Of a stretch of DNA of 64,000 nucleotides, positions 37,580-47,348 are shown piece after piece. The stretch is taken from positions 166,489-230,488 of the forward strand of contig NZ_JAJGNI010000006.1 in assembly GCF_020781975.1 (NCBI RefSeq), in the 5' to 3' direction. Position 1 is the stretch's first letter. Each line of letters begins with the position of its first letter. Source of the DNA: Microbacterium schleiferi (GTDB taxonomy: Bacteria; Actinomycetota; Actinomycetes; Actinomycetales; Microbacteriaceae). The position numbers were made by a program, and so were the translations under genes. The notes under the pieces were generated by a model, which saw only the letters and a list, made by a program, of their open reading frames with translations, did not search any database and was not told the origin of the DNA.

Positions 37580-39976
37580 CTAGCGAGCGGCTCCGGGTGC
37601 CTGGGCCGGCGCTTCGGCAGCCAGCCGCATCCAGGTCTCAACGACCGTGTCGGGGTTCAGGGAGATCGATTCGACACCCTGCGCGAGCAGCCACTCGGCA
37701 AGGTCGGGATGATCGCTCGGCCCCTGACCGCAGATGCCGACGTACTTGCCCTGCGCGCGGCACGCCTGAATGGCCATCGACATGAGCTGCAGCACGGCGG
37801 GATCGCGCTCGTCGAAGGTGTTGGCGACAAGGCCGCTGTCGCGATCGAGTCCCAGGGTCAGCTGGGTCATGTCGTTCGAGCCGATCGAGAAGCCGTCGAA
37901 GAATTCCAGGTACTGATCGGCCAGCAGTGCGTTGGTCGGCAGCTCGCACATCATGATGATCTTCAGGTCGTTGACGCCGCGGCGCAGGCCGTTCTCGGCG
38001 AGCATCTCGACCACGGCATGACCCTCGCCGACGGTGCGGACAAAGGGGATCATCACCTGGACGTTCGTGAATCCCATCTCGTCGCGCACGTACCGCAGCG
38101 CCTCGCTCTCCATATCGAAGCAGGCCCGGAAGTCGGGGGAGATGTAGCGGGACGCCCCGCGGTAGCCGAGCATCGGGTTCTCTTCGTGCGGCTCGTAGCG
38201 TTCGCCGCCGATGAGGTTTGCGTATTCGTTCGATTTGAAGTCGCTCATCCGGACGATGACCGGTTCGGGTGCGAACGCGGCGGCGATCATCGAGATACCC
38301 TCCGCGACGCGCTGCACGAAGAAGTCACGCGGTGACGGGTAGGCGGCGACCCGCTCGTCGATCTGGGCCTGCAGCTCGGCGGGTAGGTCGCCCTCGAGGA
38401 GCGCACGGGGATGGATGCCGATCTGCCGGTTGATGATGAACTCGAGCCGCGCCAGCCCGACCCCCCGGTGGGGAAGGCGCGAGAACGAGAACACCTGGTC
38501 GGGCGTGCCGACGTTCATCATGATCTTGACGGGCAGTTCCGGCATCCGATCGAGGTGCGTCTCCTCCTCGGCGAATTCCAGCAGGCCCTCGTAGACGAAC
38601 CCGGTGTCGCCCTCGGCGCACGAGACTGTGACGTCTTGTCCATCGCTCAGGATGCGGGTGGCATCGCCTGCACCGACGACGGCCGGGATGCCGAGCTCGC
38701 GCGCGATGATCGCCGCGTGACAGGTGCGTCCACCGCGGTTGGTGACGATCGCTGCGGCCCTCTTCATGATCGGCTCCCAGTCGGGGTCGGTCATGTCGGC
38801 CACCAGAACATCGCCCGCGCGGAACGAGTCCATCTGAGCCAGATCGCTCAGCACCCGCACGGAACCCGAGCCGATGCGCTGGCCGATGGCGCGACCTGCC
38901 GCCAGGACCGTCCCCGATTCATGCAGGCGGAAGCGACGGATGACCTTCGCCGACGCGCGAGAGACGACAGTCTCGGGCCGGGCCTGCAGGATGTAGAGCC
39001 GCCCGTCGACGCCGTCCTTACCCCATTCGATATCCATCGCCCGGCCGTAGTGCTCTTCGATGACGAGAGCCTGCCTGGCCAGTTCCTCGAGTTCGGCATC
39101 CGTCAGCGAGAACCTGGCGCGATCGGCGAGTGGAACATCGACGAAGGCCGTGCTCGCGCCCGCGGCACGACTGTCGGTGTAGCGCATCGCCACCGCTTTC
39201 TCGCCGACCGAGCGCTTCAAGACGGCCGGGCGCCCCGCGCGCAAAGCCGGCTTCGAGACGTAGAACTCGTCGGGGTTGACGGCTCCCTGCACGACAGCTT
39301 CGCCGAGCCCGTACGAACTCGTGAGGAACACCGCCTGATCGAACCCCGACTCCGTGTCGACGGTGAACATGACGCCGGCTGCACCCACATCCGAGCGCAC
39401 CATGCGCTGCACCCCGGCCGACAGAGCAACCTCGGTGTGATCGAATCCCTGATGCACGCGGTACGCGATCGCGCGGTCGTTGTAGAGCGAGGCGAAGACC
39501 CGACGGATCGCGGTCAGGATGTTCTCGATTCCCCCGATGTTGAGGAACGTCTCCTGCTGCCCCGCGAAGGAGGCGTCGGGCAGGTCCTCGGCCGTCGCCG
39601 ACGACCGGACCGCCCAGGTCACGGCATCCGGATCGGCGTCGTCGTGCAGCAGCCGGTCGTAGGCGGTGCGGATGTCGATCTCGAGGTCCTCGGGCAGCGG
39701 GTGCCGCTCGATGCTGGCGCGGATCTCGCCGCCGACGCGCGTGAGGGCTGCGACGTCGTCGGTGTCGAGATCGCGCAAGAGGGCTGCGATCTGGTCGCCG
39801 AGACCGTCGTGGGCCAAGAAGCGGCGGTAGGCGTCGGCTGTGGTGGCAAACCCGCCGGGAACCCGCACGCCGAGCGCTGACAGATGAGAGACCATCTCGC
39901 CGAGCGAGGCGTTCTTGCCGCCGACGGCTGGCAGATCGGTCATGCCGATCTCGTCGAACCAGAGGACGTTCTTCAT
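37580..39976 (-). CDS. ppsA: Phosphoenolpyruvate synthase
   Basis: Makes PEP from pyruvate and ATP with AMP and phosphate released, allowing gluconeogenesis. The N-terminal PPDK nucleotide-binding domain starts [11 protein letters not shown]. The phosphohistidine domain has [21 protein letters not shown], and the C-terminal PEP/pyruvate-binding barrel includes [17 protein letters not shown] and [17 protein letters not shown]. Length (798 aa) is normal. AAAGGAG precedes the ATG. It lies 37 nt downstream of ppsR in one operon. Confidence 0.96.
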   Translation of the reverse strand: MKNVLWFDEIGMTDLPAVGGKNASLGEMVSHLSALGVRVPGGFATTADAYRRFLAHDGLGDQIAALLRDLDTDDVAALTRVGGEIRASIERHPLPEDLEIDIRTAYDRLLHDDADPDAVTWAVRSSATAEDLPDASFAGQQETFLNIGGIENILTAIRRVFASLYNDRAIAYRVHQGFDHTEVALSAGVQRMVRSDVGAAGVMFTVDTESGFDQAVFLTSSYGLGEAVVQGAVNPDEFYVSKPALRAGRPAVLKRSVGEKAVAMRYTDSRAAGASTAFVDVPLADRARFSLTDAELEELARQALVIEEHYGRAMDIEWGKDGVDGRLYILQARPETVVSRASAKVIRRFRLHESGTVLAAGRAIGQRIGSGSVRVLSDLAQMDSFRAGDVLVADMTDPDWEPIMKRAAAIVTNRGGRTCHAAIIARELGIPAVVGAGDATRILSDGQDVTVSCAEGDTGFVYEGLLEFAEEETHLDRMPELPVKIMMNVGTPDQVFSFSRLPHRGVGLARLEFIINRQIGIHPRALLEGDLPAELQAQIDERVAAYPSPRDFFVQRVAEGISMIAAAFAPEPVIVRMSDFKSNEYANLIGGERYEPHEENPMLGYRGASRYISPDFRACFDMESEALRYVRDEMGFTNVQVMIPFVRTVGEGHAVVEMLAENGLRRGVNDLKIIMMCELPTNALLADQYLEFFDGFSIGSNDMTQLTLGLDRDSGLVANTFDERDPAVLQLMSMAIQACRAQGKYVGICGQGPSDHPDLAEWLLAQGVESISLNPDTVVETWMRLAAEAPAQAPGAAR

Positions 39977-40013
39977 GGGTGCTCCTTTGTGAGGGCCGGG
40001 AAGGGCTGGGGTG

Positions 40014-40850
40014 TCAGGCGCGAAGCTTCAAGGTCTGCAGGATGATTGCCGACATCTCCTCGACGCTCTTGGTCGAGGAGTTCAGGAACGGCACGCGCGT
40101 GCGGCGATACAGCTCTTCGGCGCGTCGCAGCTCGAGGGTGCATTGCGCGAGGCTCGCGTAGCGCGAATCCGGGCGTCGCTCGTGGCGCACCTGGCGCAGG
40201 CGCAGGGGCGTCGTGGTGAGGCCGAAGCAGCGCTCGGCGTGCGGGGCGACGAGCCGCGGGAGTCCATCGGTGGGAAAGTCCTCGTCGGTGAGCGGGTAAT
40301 TCGCGACCAGGAGGCCGTACTGCAGCGCGAGGTACATGGTCGTCGGGGTCTTGCCGCAGCGCGAGGGGGCAATGATGATGACGTCGGCGAACTCGAGCGC
40401 CCGCGAGCTCTGCCCGTCGTCATGCTCGATGGCGTACTCCACAGCGCGCATCCGCGCGAAGTAGGCCTCGGTGTCACCGAGGGTATGGAATTGCCCGAGC
40501 TGTTCGGATGCCGTCGTGCCGAGCGTTCGCTCCAGATCAGTGAGGTGGCCACCGAGAAGGTCGATGCGCGGCGCCGGCGCGGTATCGAGCACGCGTCCGA
40601 CAGTCGCGTTCTTCATCGTCGAGAAGACAATGGGCGCCAGGCCCGCGGCATCCGCACCGGTGATCGTCTGCACCACCGCCGCTGCCGCTTCGGCGGTGTC
40701 GACGAACGGAATCGTGTGGCGATCGAACCGGAATCCGGGAAAGTTCGCCAGGAGCGCGTTGCCCAGGGTTTCGGCAGTGATGCCGGTGCTGTCTGAGACG
40801 AAGAACACGGCGCGGCTCGGGAGCGCGTGGTCGCTCAGGGCAGGATGCAT
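40014..40850 (-). CDS. ppsR: PEP synthase regulatory protein (kinase/pyrophosphorylase)
   Basis: DUF299-family bifunctional regulator that inactivates PEP synthase by ADP-dependent phosphorylation and reactivates it by Pi-dependent dephosphorylation. [19 protein letters not shown] opens the protein, and the P-loop-like [14 protein letters not shown] motif lies near residue 162. The 278-aa length fits. Located directly upstream of ppsA, its target. Confidence 0.94.
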   Translation of the reverse strand: MHPALSDHALPSRAVFFVSDSTGITAETLGNALLANFPGFRFDRHTIPFVDTAEAAAAVVQTITGADAAGLAPIVFSTMKNATVGRVLDTAPAPRIDLLGGHLTDLERTLGTTASEQLGQFHTLGDTEAYFARMRAVEYAIEHDDGQSSRALEFADVIIIAPSRCGKTPTTMYLALQYGLLVANYPLTDEDFPTDGLPRLVAPHAERCFGLTTTPLRLRQVRHERRPDSRYASLAQCTLELRRAEELYRRTRVPFLNSSTKSVEEMSAIILQTLKLRA

Positions 40851-40949
40851 GCCTCGAGGCTAGGGAGATTTACCCCTGCTTTTCGCCGAAGAGTGCGTCA
40901 AGATTCAGGCTTCTTTACGCATGGGCAAGCATCGTGATGCCGGCCTCGC

Positions 40950-41474
40950 TCACCCGGCGAGCTGGTCGAGGTCGCGGAGGTGACGGTAGGAACCCTTGAA
41001 ATAGAGCAGCGGTTCCTCGCGGTGCCACTCGGCCGGACTCATCCCCACAACCGACCCGATGACGATCAGGTGGTCACCGGCCTCGTGCTCGGCCCACGCT
41101 TCGCAATCGACCCACATCAGAGTGTTTGCGATGATCGGGTTTCCCGAGGGGGCGGGACTCCAGGAAACCCCGGCCCACTTGTCGGTGCCCCGCCGGGCGA
41201 ACTGGTTGGCGATCTCGTGCTGGTCGTGCGCGAGGACGTTCACGGCGAACCTGCCGGCGGCGGCGATCCGGGGGTAGGTCGTCGAGGTCTTCATCACGCT
41301 GAATGAGATCAGCGGGGGGTCGATCGACACGGAGAAGAACGACTGGCAGGTGAAGCCGATCGGTTCGCCATCGTCGATGCCCGACACGATCGTGATCCCG
41401 GACGCGTAGTGGCCGAGGGTGTCACGGAACTGGCGGGGGGAGAACGGCAGATCGGGTGCCGAATGTTGCGACAT
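40950..41474 (-). CDS. Flavin reductase-like FMN-binding protein
   Basis: A 174-residue split-barrel flavin reductase: FRDTLGHYASGITIVSG...IGFTCQSFFSVSIDPPLISFSVMKTSTTYPRI...FAVNVLA is the family signature. It reduces FMN/FAD with NAD(P)H to feed monooxygenases. It sits 26 nt downstream of the FMN reductase gene, so the two are likely co-transcribed. The only oxygenase-type partner in the window is the LLM oxidoreductase at 11-12 kb. Confidence 0.9.
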   Translation of the reverse strand: MSQHSAPDLPFSPRQFRDTLGHYASGITIVSGIDDGEPIGFTCQSFFSVSIDPPLISFSVMKTSTTYPRIAAAGRFAVNVLAHDQHEIANQFARRGTDKWAGVSWSPAPSGNPIIANTLMWVDCEAWAEHEAGDHLIVIGSVVGMSPAEWHREEPLLYFKGSYRHLRDLDQLAG

Positions 41475-41500
41475 GGGTGTGCTTTCTCTTCGCCGTCGGT

Positions 41501-42040
41501 TCAGGATGCCGGGATGCCGGCGCGAAGCGCGCCCGCCAGGGATGCGACCCGCCGGATGTTGCCGGCATACTCCCCGACTGCTGCGTCCAGGAGCTCGTCC
41601 ACGCGCTCCAGTTGGCTGAGGGCAAGATAGAAGCCGCGTCCTGGCACTGTCGCCCCGAGTTCCACCAGGAGGGGAGACAGCGTGAAGGTCGGTCCCATCG
41701 AGTGGGTGAAGTCGGCGCCCGTGTGAACCGGGATCGCGGTGACACCGGCGAGCCCGTTGGCCGGATACCTGTCGAGGAAGGCTTTCAGCAGCCCCGTGTA
41801 GGTGGCCTTGTAGGTCGGTGACGCGAAGATCGCGAGGTCGCTGTCGGCGACCACGGCGTTCAGCGACCCCATGACCTCCGACGGCCAGGCGAAGATCTCG
41901 TTCGTGTAGTCGGCCAGGTCGATCACCTGGGCCTCGTAGGTTCCCTGGTCGAGAAGCTTCTCGACCAGGAGCTCGGCGATCTTGCGGGTGCGCGATGCCG
42001 GCTTCGGGTTGCCGACGACAACCGCGACTTTGAGTGACAT
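41501..42040 (-). CDS. NAD(P)H-dependent FMN reductase (SsuE/CE1759-like)
   Basis: Flavodoxin-like fold reductase starting MSLKVAVVVGNPKPASRTRKIAELLVEKL, with ASPTYKATYTGLLKAFLDRYP as the FMN-contact loop. The sequence resembles the LLM-partnered FMN reductases of actinobacteria. The ATG at 42040 is preceded by GAGAGAG. Length is 179 aa. First gene of a two-gene leftward operon with the split-barrel flavin reductase. Confidence 0.88.
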   Translation of the reverse strand: MSLKVAVVVGNPKPASRTRKIAELLVEKLLDQGTYEAQVIDLADYTNEIFAWPSEVMGSLNAVVADSDLAIFASPTYKATYTGLLKAFLDRYPANGLAGVTAIPVHTGADFTHSMGPTFTLSPLLVELGATVPGRGFYLALSQLERVDELLDAAVGEYAGNIRRVASLAGALRAGIPAS

Positions 42041-42315
42041 GACTCTCTCACTTCCATACCGATGAACAGGAAGGGATGAGTCGCCGCACCACACCGCGAG
42101 AGGGACGTGGAGCGAACGACATCTCCACACGCCCCGGGGTCTTGTGGCCCAGTGCGCCCGCAACGGCTTACGCTGCACACCCATTGTGCACACGCTCGTG
42201 TTTCGGTCGCGTAAACCGCGCCTCAGAGCGCTCGGGTGAGCCGATCCTGGGGCGCCATGAACCACGTCACGGCGTCCGGGAGAACCGGCCCCCCGTCGGA
42301 GTGAGCGTGATCACC
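42041..42315. other. Intergenic region with a short palindrome
   Basis: 275 bp with no convincing gene. TGCACA (42174-42179) and TGTGCA (42185-42190) form a perfect 6-bp inverted repeat with a 5-nt spacer, a candidate operator for the FMN reductase operon. The rest holds only the leader of that operon and the 3' flank of the azoreductase remnant. Confidence 0.4.
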
Positions 42316-42606
42316 TCAGAAGGTTGCGGCAGCTTCCTCGACCTTCGCGAACGCGGCGGCCATGATCTCATCCGAGCGGGCCGGGTCGTGGTCCATGCCC
42401 TCGGCGGCGATCTCCGTGTAGTCGTCGATGCCGATGAATCCGAGCATCGTGCGCAGGTACTGGCTCGCGGGATCCTGGGAGTTGAACACTCCGCCGGCGG
42501 CCTGGATGTGCAGCGCCTTCTTGCCGTGCACGAGGCCGACCGCCTCGCCCTGCTCGTTGTAGCGGAAGGTCTTGCCCGCCACGCGGATAACCAGCAGCTT
42601 GGACAC
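42316..42606 (-). pseudogene. Internally deleted FMN-dependent NADH-azoreductase
   Basis: A 96-codon frame starts with GTG at 42606 (SKLLVIR, the beta-1 strand seen at the start of AzoR). It then passes directly into VAGKTFRYNEQGEAVGLVHGKKALHIQAAGGVF and runs to the normal AzoR end with YLRTMLGFIGIDDY and an alpha-helical tail. In AzoR the GKTF segment lies about 120 residues after the start, so the FMN-binding middle has been removed in frame. The reading frame is intact, so a short protein may still be made, but enzymatic function is unlikely. Confidence 0.75.
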
Positions 42607-42750
42607 GAGGTCCTCTTCTTCATCGTGTCGGAATGTCCGACCCCTCAACTGTGCGCCGGATCCGACCGTCGGCGGCAGGGACCAAAGACCCTCACTGTGG
42701 CGGCCGATGGGGCTGACCGCCCGCTGCATCCCGTGCAAGACTGGCCAGTC

Positions 42751-43431
42751 ATGGGCATCCTGGCAACTGTCGTGAACGTCTTCGTCGATGAAACCGGCGA
42801 GCACGGCAATCCGCTCGGAATCGTGTGGGCGTCGACCGCCACTCGCGGGCATGAGCAAGACATCGCCGCTGACCTCGGGTTCAGCGAGACGGTGTTCATC
42901 GACGAGGTGGACGGGCGCACTGTTCGGGCGCGGATCTTCACCCCGAAGCAGGAGCTGCGCTTTGCCGGGCATCCCACGGTGGGACTGGCAGCCTGGCTGC
43001 GCGCGGCAGGCGACGACATCCGGCATGTCGTCGTGCCGGCGGGCTCGGCCCGGGTCCGTGCCGACGGCGACCTCACGTGGATCAGTGCCGACGTCGATTG
43101 GGCCCCGGAGTTCGAACTCGAACGACTCGACTCCCCTGGTGAGGTCGATGCCGTCGATCCGGATGCCTACACCGAGGGCATGCACTACGTCTGGGCGTGG
43201 CTCGACGAGGAAGCCGGGCGCGCGCGCACGCGGATGTTCGCGCCGGGCCTCGGGATCCGCACCGACGAGGCGACCGGGTCAGCAGCAATCCGGCTGACCG
43301 CCGCACTTGGCCGAGATCTGCAGATCGAGCAGGGAGCAGGGTCGAGGCTGGTCACGCACCGCCGGAACCTCGGCCGGGAGGTCGAGATCGGCGGCCGTAC
43401 GACGCCGGGGCGCGACGTCGAGCTGGCGTGA
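42751..43431 (+). CDS. PhzF-family isomerase/epimerase-like protein
   Basis: Contains the PhzF hallmarks: VNVFVDETGEHGNPLGIVW at the start, FSETVFIDEVDG with the presumed catalytic Glu (about residue 47), RFAGHPTVGLAAWL, and GIRTDEATGSAAIRL near the end. At 226 aa it is shorter than the usual 260-290 aa, with a shortened middle. The ATG at 42751 follows AAGACT by 8 nt. It is divergent from the azoreductase remnant and convergent with the carboxypeptidase gene. The physiological reaction is unknown. Confidence 0.88.
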   Translation: MGILATVVNVFVDETGEHGNPLGIVWASTATRGHEQDIAADLGFSETVFIDEVDGRTVRARIFTPKQELRFAGHPTVGLAAWLRAAGDDIRHVVVPAGSARVRADGDLTWISADVDWAPEFELERLDSPGEVDAVDPDAYTEGMHYVWAWLDEEAGRARTRMFAPGLGIRTDEATGSAAIRLTAALGRDLQIEQGAGSRLVTHRRNLGREVEIGGRTTPGRDVELA

Positions 43432-43435
43432 GCTT

Positions 43436-44989
43436 TCAGTACAACTGGAACAGTTGAGACGCGATCGCGCCCAGATCGGTGTTGGCCTGGATGACCGCTT
43501 GCACCTCGGTGATCGGTACGTCATTGACGAACACCGCGAAGGCGAGACGCCGGCCGGATGCGGCATCCAGAAATCCGGCGAGCGCCTTCGTCTCGAGCAC
43601 GTAGGGGGTGTCGGTTCCCGGACCGACGAGCGTGCCGGTCTTCGCGTGGGCAGAACCGATCGCGGGGTCACCGTCGGGCAGCACGGTTGCCAGGGACCCG
43701 TCCACCCCGAGGATCGGTGTGGATTCGAGGAAGGTCTCGAAGTACGGGGCGTCCGTCAGCGACACCAGGTAGGAGGTCATCGCTGCCGGAGTGATGCGGT
43801 TCCCCGGCAGCCCTTGACCATCGGTGATCACGACGTCGTCGGGCCCGAGTCCCGCCGCTTCGAGCACGCTCATCTGTCTCGCCAGCCCGGCGTCGAGGGT
43901 TCGCTCACCCGCCTGCGCCGCCAGCAGCAGCGGCAGTTGATTGGCGCCGAGGTTGTGGCTGACCTTGTTGATCAGCCGGGCGGTCTCCGAGAACGGCGGG
44001 GAGGTGAACGTGGCGACCGGGATCGCGCCGTCGAGGTCCGCCACCGGCGGCAGCTCGCTCGAGCTCGGCGTCCGCGGGTCCGCCGTGACGGTGACGCCCG
44101 CGCGCTCGAGCGCCTCGATGAACAGGATGCGGGCCCACGCTGCCGGATCAGGGACCTGATAGGTCTGCACCACCGGTTCGGCGCCCAGAGGGATCGTTCC
44201 GGTGACGGTGAGGATGCCGCCTTGCTCGGTGATCGTGACGTCGAACCCGCTGTCGGCATCCGCTGTGCTAACCAGATTCTCGACGGTGTACGCCGAGCTC
44301 TGCGGCCGCCAGCTCGCGGTCGTGGGGTCGCCGACCGCCGCGCCGGGGGTGATGACGATGTCCACCAGGTTGTCGTTGACCACGATCGGTGAAATCGGTA
44401 CGCCGTCCAGGACGACGGGATCCCAGAGCCTGTCGTCGACGAGGACGTCCCCGCCCACCGTGTGGATTCCGGATGCGGCGACCTGCTGAGCGAGATCATC
44501 GAGGCCGGTCAGCGGATCCTCGGGAGTGAGCGTCGCCAGGCCCGGGAGGACGTTCGCGTCGTAGTGGTCGAAGATCGGCACATCGAGGGTGCCATCGGGC
44601 ATCGTTCGACCGCCGAGGGTGAGGTCTCCCGAGCCGCGCAGAATGAGATCTCCCTCGAGGGTGCCGTTCGAGACCTCGCCGACGGCGACGACCGGGGTCG
44701 TGAACGTCGCATCCGCGCCGAGCAGGTCGAGGGCTGCGGTGACAGAGAGGATCTTCGCCGTGGACCCGGTGAGGAACTGCTCGTCGGGGTTGACGGCGAT
44801 GAGGGTCTCGCCGCTGTCGATGTCGATCACCGACATCCCCCAGCGGCCGCCCTCGTAGGTGGGCTGGTCCATGATGGCCGCGATCGTGGGTGGCACATCA
44901 GTGGGCGGGGCGGCGGTGCACGAGATCAATCCCGCTGACGCAGCGATGATCGCTGCAATGGTCACCGGTCGTCGGGTGCGGCGGAGCAT
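43436..44989 (-). CDS. dacB: D-alanyl-D-alanine carboxypeptidase/endopeptidase (PBP4, class C)
   Basis: Peptidoglycan-trimming penicillin-binding protein. A signal with lipobox-like LISC (Cys24) suggests lipoprotein export. The active-site motifs are SxxK at S76-TA-K79 (TGSTAKIL), SxN at SHN near 343, and KTG in HAKTGTLVG near 449. The large insert between the first two motifs is characteristic of PBP4. Encodes 517 aa from the ATG at 44989, which lies 7 nt after TAGACT, suggesting a leaderless transcript. Divergent from the ABC exporter. Confidence 0.92.
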   Translation of the reverse strand: MLRRTRRPVTIAAIIAASAGLISCTAAPPTDVPPTIAAIMDQPTYEGGRWGMSVIDIDSGETLIAVNPDEQFLTGSTAKILSVTAALDLLGADATFTTPVVAVGEVSNGTLEGDLILRGSGDLTLGGRTMPDGTLDVPIFDHYDANVLPGLATLTPEDPLTGLDDLAQQVAASGIHTVGGDVLVDDRLWDPVVLDGVPISPIVVNDNLVDIVITPGAAVGDPTTASWRPQSSAYTVENLVSTADADSGFDVTITEQGGILTVTGTIPLGAEPVVQTYQVPDPAAWARILFIEALERAGVTVTADPRTPSSSELPPVADLDGAIPVATFTSPPFSETARLINKVSHNLGANQLPLLLAAQAGERTLDAGLARQMSVLEAAGLGPDDVVITDGQGLPGNRITPAAMTSYLVSLTDAPYFETFLESTPILGVDGSLATVLPDGDPAIGSAHAKTGTLVGPGTDTPYVLETKALAGFLDAASGRRLAFAVFVNDVPITEVQAVIQANTDLGAIASQLFQLY

Positions 44990-45052
44990 GGGACGGAGTC
45001 TAGCGAGGCGCCCTCTGTGCCTCGGCCCGCAGGCCGTGCGGGGAAGGTACGA

Positions 45053-45076
45053 TTTACATGTACTAAGACATGGAAA
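45053..45076. promoter_or_regulatory. Near-perfect inverted repeat upstream of the ABC exporter
   Basis: TTTACATG (45053-45060) and CATGGAAA (45069-45076) are inverted with one mismatch and an 8-bp spacer, 21 nt before the ABC-transporter ATG and close to a TACGAT box. The look is that of a MarR/GntR-type operator, but no regulator gene is adjacent. Confidence 0.4.
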
Positions 45077-45097
45077 ACGTCGGACGGGAGAGCGCGG

Positions 45098-46966
45098 ATG
45101 AGCATGGTGCGCGGAGGCTTCGGCGGGGGGCTCACTCGAGGGGCCGACGAACGGACGCAGCGTGAGCGGAACGCGGAGGCGCCCCACATCCCTCACCTCG
45201 GGCGCCGCATCGTCGCGCTGTTCTCGCCGTACCGTGGGCGGCTCGCGGTCACCGCGGTTCTCGTCGTCCTGAGCGCGGCGCTCGGCGTCGTGCCCGCGCT
45301 GTTGGTCGAGCAGGTCTTCGACCTCGCCCTGTTCCCGGCATCCGGGTCGCCCGACATCCCGCTCCTGATCGAACTCGTCGCGCTCATGATCGGACTGTTC
45401 GTGGCATCCGCGGGACTGAACGTGCTCCAGACGTGGCTGACCTCGTCAGTGGGCAACCGTGTCACCGGTGATCTGCGGGTTCGGCTCTTTCGGCACCTCC
45501 AGTCGATGGAGCTCGGGTTCTTCACACGCACGAAGACGGGAGTGATCCAGTCCCGCCTCCAGAACGACGTCGGAGGAGTCGCGAGCGTGCTGACCAACAC
45601 GTTCACCTCGATCCTCGGCAACAGTGTCACCGTCATCGCGTCGCTCGTGGCGATGGTCATCATCGACTGGCGGCTGACCCTCGTGGCGATCGTCATGCTT
45701 CCGGTGCTCGTGGTGATCCAGCGCCGCGTCGGGCAAGTGCGTGCCCGGATCGCCGCGCAGGCCCAGGAGTCCCTGTCGACCCTCACCGCCATGACCCAGG
45801 AGTCGCTCTCGGTGTCGGGCATCATGCTCACGAGTTCGTTCAACCGCTCGGATTACGAGACAGGTCGCTACGCCGAAGAGACCAGCCGTCAGGTGTCGCT
45901 GCAGATCCGGCAGGCCATGAGTGGCCAGGGCTTCTTCGCGGTCGTGGGCGTCATCATGTCTGCGGTACCGGCCATCATCTACCTGCTTGCCGGGTTCTTC
46001 ATCACGGGCGGTGTCGACATCACGGCGGGCGCGATCGTGGCCTTCACCGCCGTGCAGGGACGCCTGCTCTTTCCGCTCATGGCGCTCATGCGCGTCGCCC
46101 TCGATGTGCAGACCTCGATGGCCCTGTTCGCCCGCATCTTCGAGTACCTGGATCTGACACCCGCGATCGTCGACTCGCCGGATGCGGTCGACGTCGCCGA
46201 TGCCCCCGGGCCGGTCGGTCGAGTCGAGTTCCGTGATGTGTCGTTCCGCTACCCCGGGGCGGGAGAGGATGCTGCGACCCTCCGGGGCGTCTCGTTCGTC
46301 GCCGAGCCCGGTCAGCACATCGCGTTCGTCGGTTCCAGCGGAGCCGGCAAGACGACGATCCTCTATCTCGCCCCACGGATGTACGAGGCCTCGTCGGGCG
46401 CCGTGCTCTTCGCCGGTGCCGACGTCCGCGATCTCCGCCGCGCGTCCCTCCTCGAGGGTGTCGGGATCGTTTCGCAAGAGACCTACCTCTTCCACGCGTC
46501 GATTCGAGAGAACCTGCTGTACGCGAAGCCGGGTGCCTCGCCGGAAGAGATCGAGCACGCGTGCCGCGGCGCGCACATCCACCACGTCATCGAGTCCTTT
46601 CCCGATGGATACGACACCGTCGTCGGTGAGCGTGGCTACCGCCTCTCAGGCGGGGAGAAGCAACGGATCGCTATCGCGCGGGTGCTGCTGAAGAACCCGC
46701 CGGTCCTGCTGTTGGACGAGGCGACCAGCGCGCTCGACACGGTCTCGGAGAGAACCGTGCAGCAGGCACTTGATACGGCAGCCCAGGGGCGGACGACGCT
46801 GACGATCGCGCACCGTATCTCCACGATCGTCGGAGCCGACGTCATCCACGTCGTGGAGGCGGGACGGATTGTCGAAAGCGGCACGCACGCCGACCTGCTC
46901 GCCTCGGGAGGCGCATATGCGCGACTGGTCGCGCACCAGCAGGAAAGCGCCCTCTCCTCGATCTGA
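45098..46966 (+). CDS. ABC exporter half-transporter (membrane domain fused to ATPase)
   Basis: Type IV ABC exporter of 622 aa. Six transmembrane helices lie in residues about 40-350 (first is RLAVTAVLVVLSAALGVVPALLV). The ATPase domain has Walker A GSSGAGKTT, Q-loop VSQETYLF, signature LSGGEKQRIAIARVLL, Walker B VLLLDEATSALD and H-loop TIAHRIS, all intact. It probably acts as a homodimer exporting lipid, peptide or drug. The ATG at 45098 is preceded by CGGGAG. A 72-aa gene follows 110 bp later. Confidence 0.93.
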   Translation: MSMVRGGFGGGLTRGADERTQRERNAEAPHIPHLGRRIVALFSPYRGRLAVTAVLVVLSAALGVVPALLVEQVFDLALFPASGSPDIPLLIELVALMIGLFVASAGLNVLQTWLTSSVGNRVTGDLRVRLFRHLQSMELGFFTRTKTGVIQSRLQNDVGGVASVLTNTFTSILGNSVTVIASLVAMVIIDWRLTLVAIVMLPVLVVIQRRVGQVRARIAAQAQESLSTLTAMTQESLSVSGIMLTSSFNRSDYETGRYAEETSRQVSLQIRQAMSGQGFFAVVGVIMSAVPAIIYLLAGFFITGGVDITAGAIVAFTAVQGRLLFPLMALMRVALDVQTSMALFARIFEYLDLTPAIVDSPDAVDVADAPGPVGRVEFRDVSFRYPGAGEDAATLRGVSFVAEPGQHIAFVGSSGAGKTTILYLAPRMYEASSGAVLFAGADVRDLRRASLLEGVGIVSQETYLFHASIRENLLYAKPGASPEEIEHACRGAHIHHVIESFPDGYDTVVGERGYRLSGGEKQRIAIARVLLKNPPVLLLDEATSALDTVSERTVQQALDTAAQGRTTLTIAHRISTIVGADVIHVVEAGRIVESGTHADLLASGGAYARLVAHQQESALSSI

Positions 46967-47077
46967 CCTTCCACGGTGAGCACGCGCGAGGGTGCTGACT
47001 GTTGCCGACGAGAGCACGCGCTGGGATGCTGAGAGCGCGCGCATCCGGATGCGCATCTCGCCGATGGAGGAACAACG

Positions 47078-47296
47078 ATGGCCGGCAGGTTCGATCTGAA
47101 CACCACCACGCTCGGGCAGTTGCTCGACGACCCGGAGGCGCGGGCGATCATCGACGAACTCGTTCCCGAGCTGCCTACCCATCCGATGCTCGGAATGGCG
47201 AAAGGCATGCCCGTGAGCACGGTGCTGACCTTTGCCGGCGGTCAGGTCGACCCCGAGGTCGTGGCGCAACTGAAGGCCCGCATCGCCGCGCTCTGA
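47078..47296 (+). CDS. 72-residue protein resembling glycosidase C-terminal modules
   Basis: Sequence MAGRFDLNTTTLGQLLDDPEARAII...LPTHPMLGMAKGMPVSTVL...VDPEVVAQLKARIAAL. It is reminiscent of short helical modules found at the ends of some actinobacterial carbohydrate-active proteins, here standing alone; this similarity is from memory and uncertain. An excellent GGAGG site precedes the ATG. It lies upstream of the arabinose regulator. Confidence 0.7.
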   Translation: MAGRFDLNTTTLGQLLDDPEARAIIDELVPELPTHPMLGMAKGMPVSTVLTFAGGQVDPEVVAQLKARIAAL

Positions 47297-47348
47297 TCCC
47301 CTGACCTGCGTCCTCGACGCGTCCGGTGCGGCAGTACGCTGAGGCCCC

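Noticed and set aside
37193..38335. 380-residue plus-strand frame over the CsbD and ppsA genes
   Set aside because: It is the antisense shadow of ppsA, with unnatural His/Val/Gly-rich composition and no motif.
42076..42750. N-terminal extension of the PhzF frame back to 42076
   Set aside because: It runs over the azoreductase remnant and has no homologous character; PhzF proteins begin close to VNVFVDETG.
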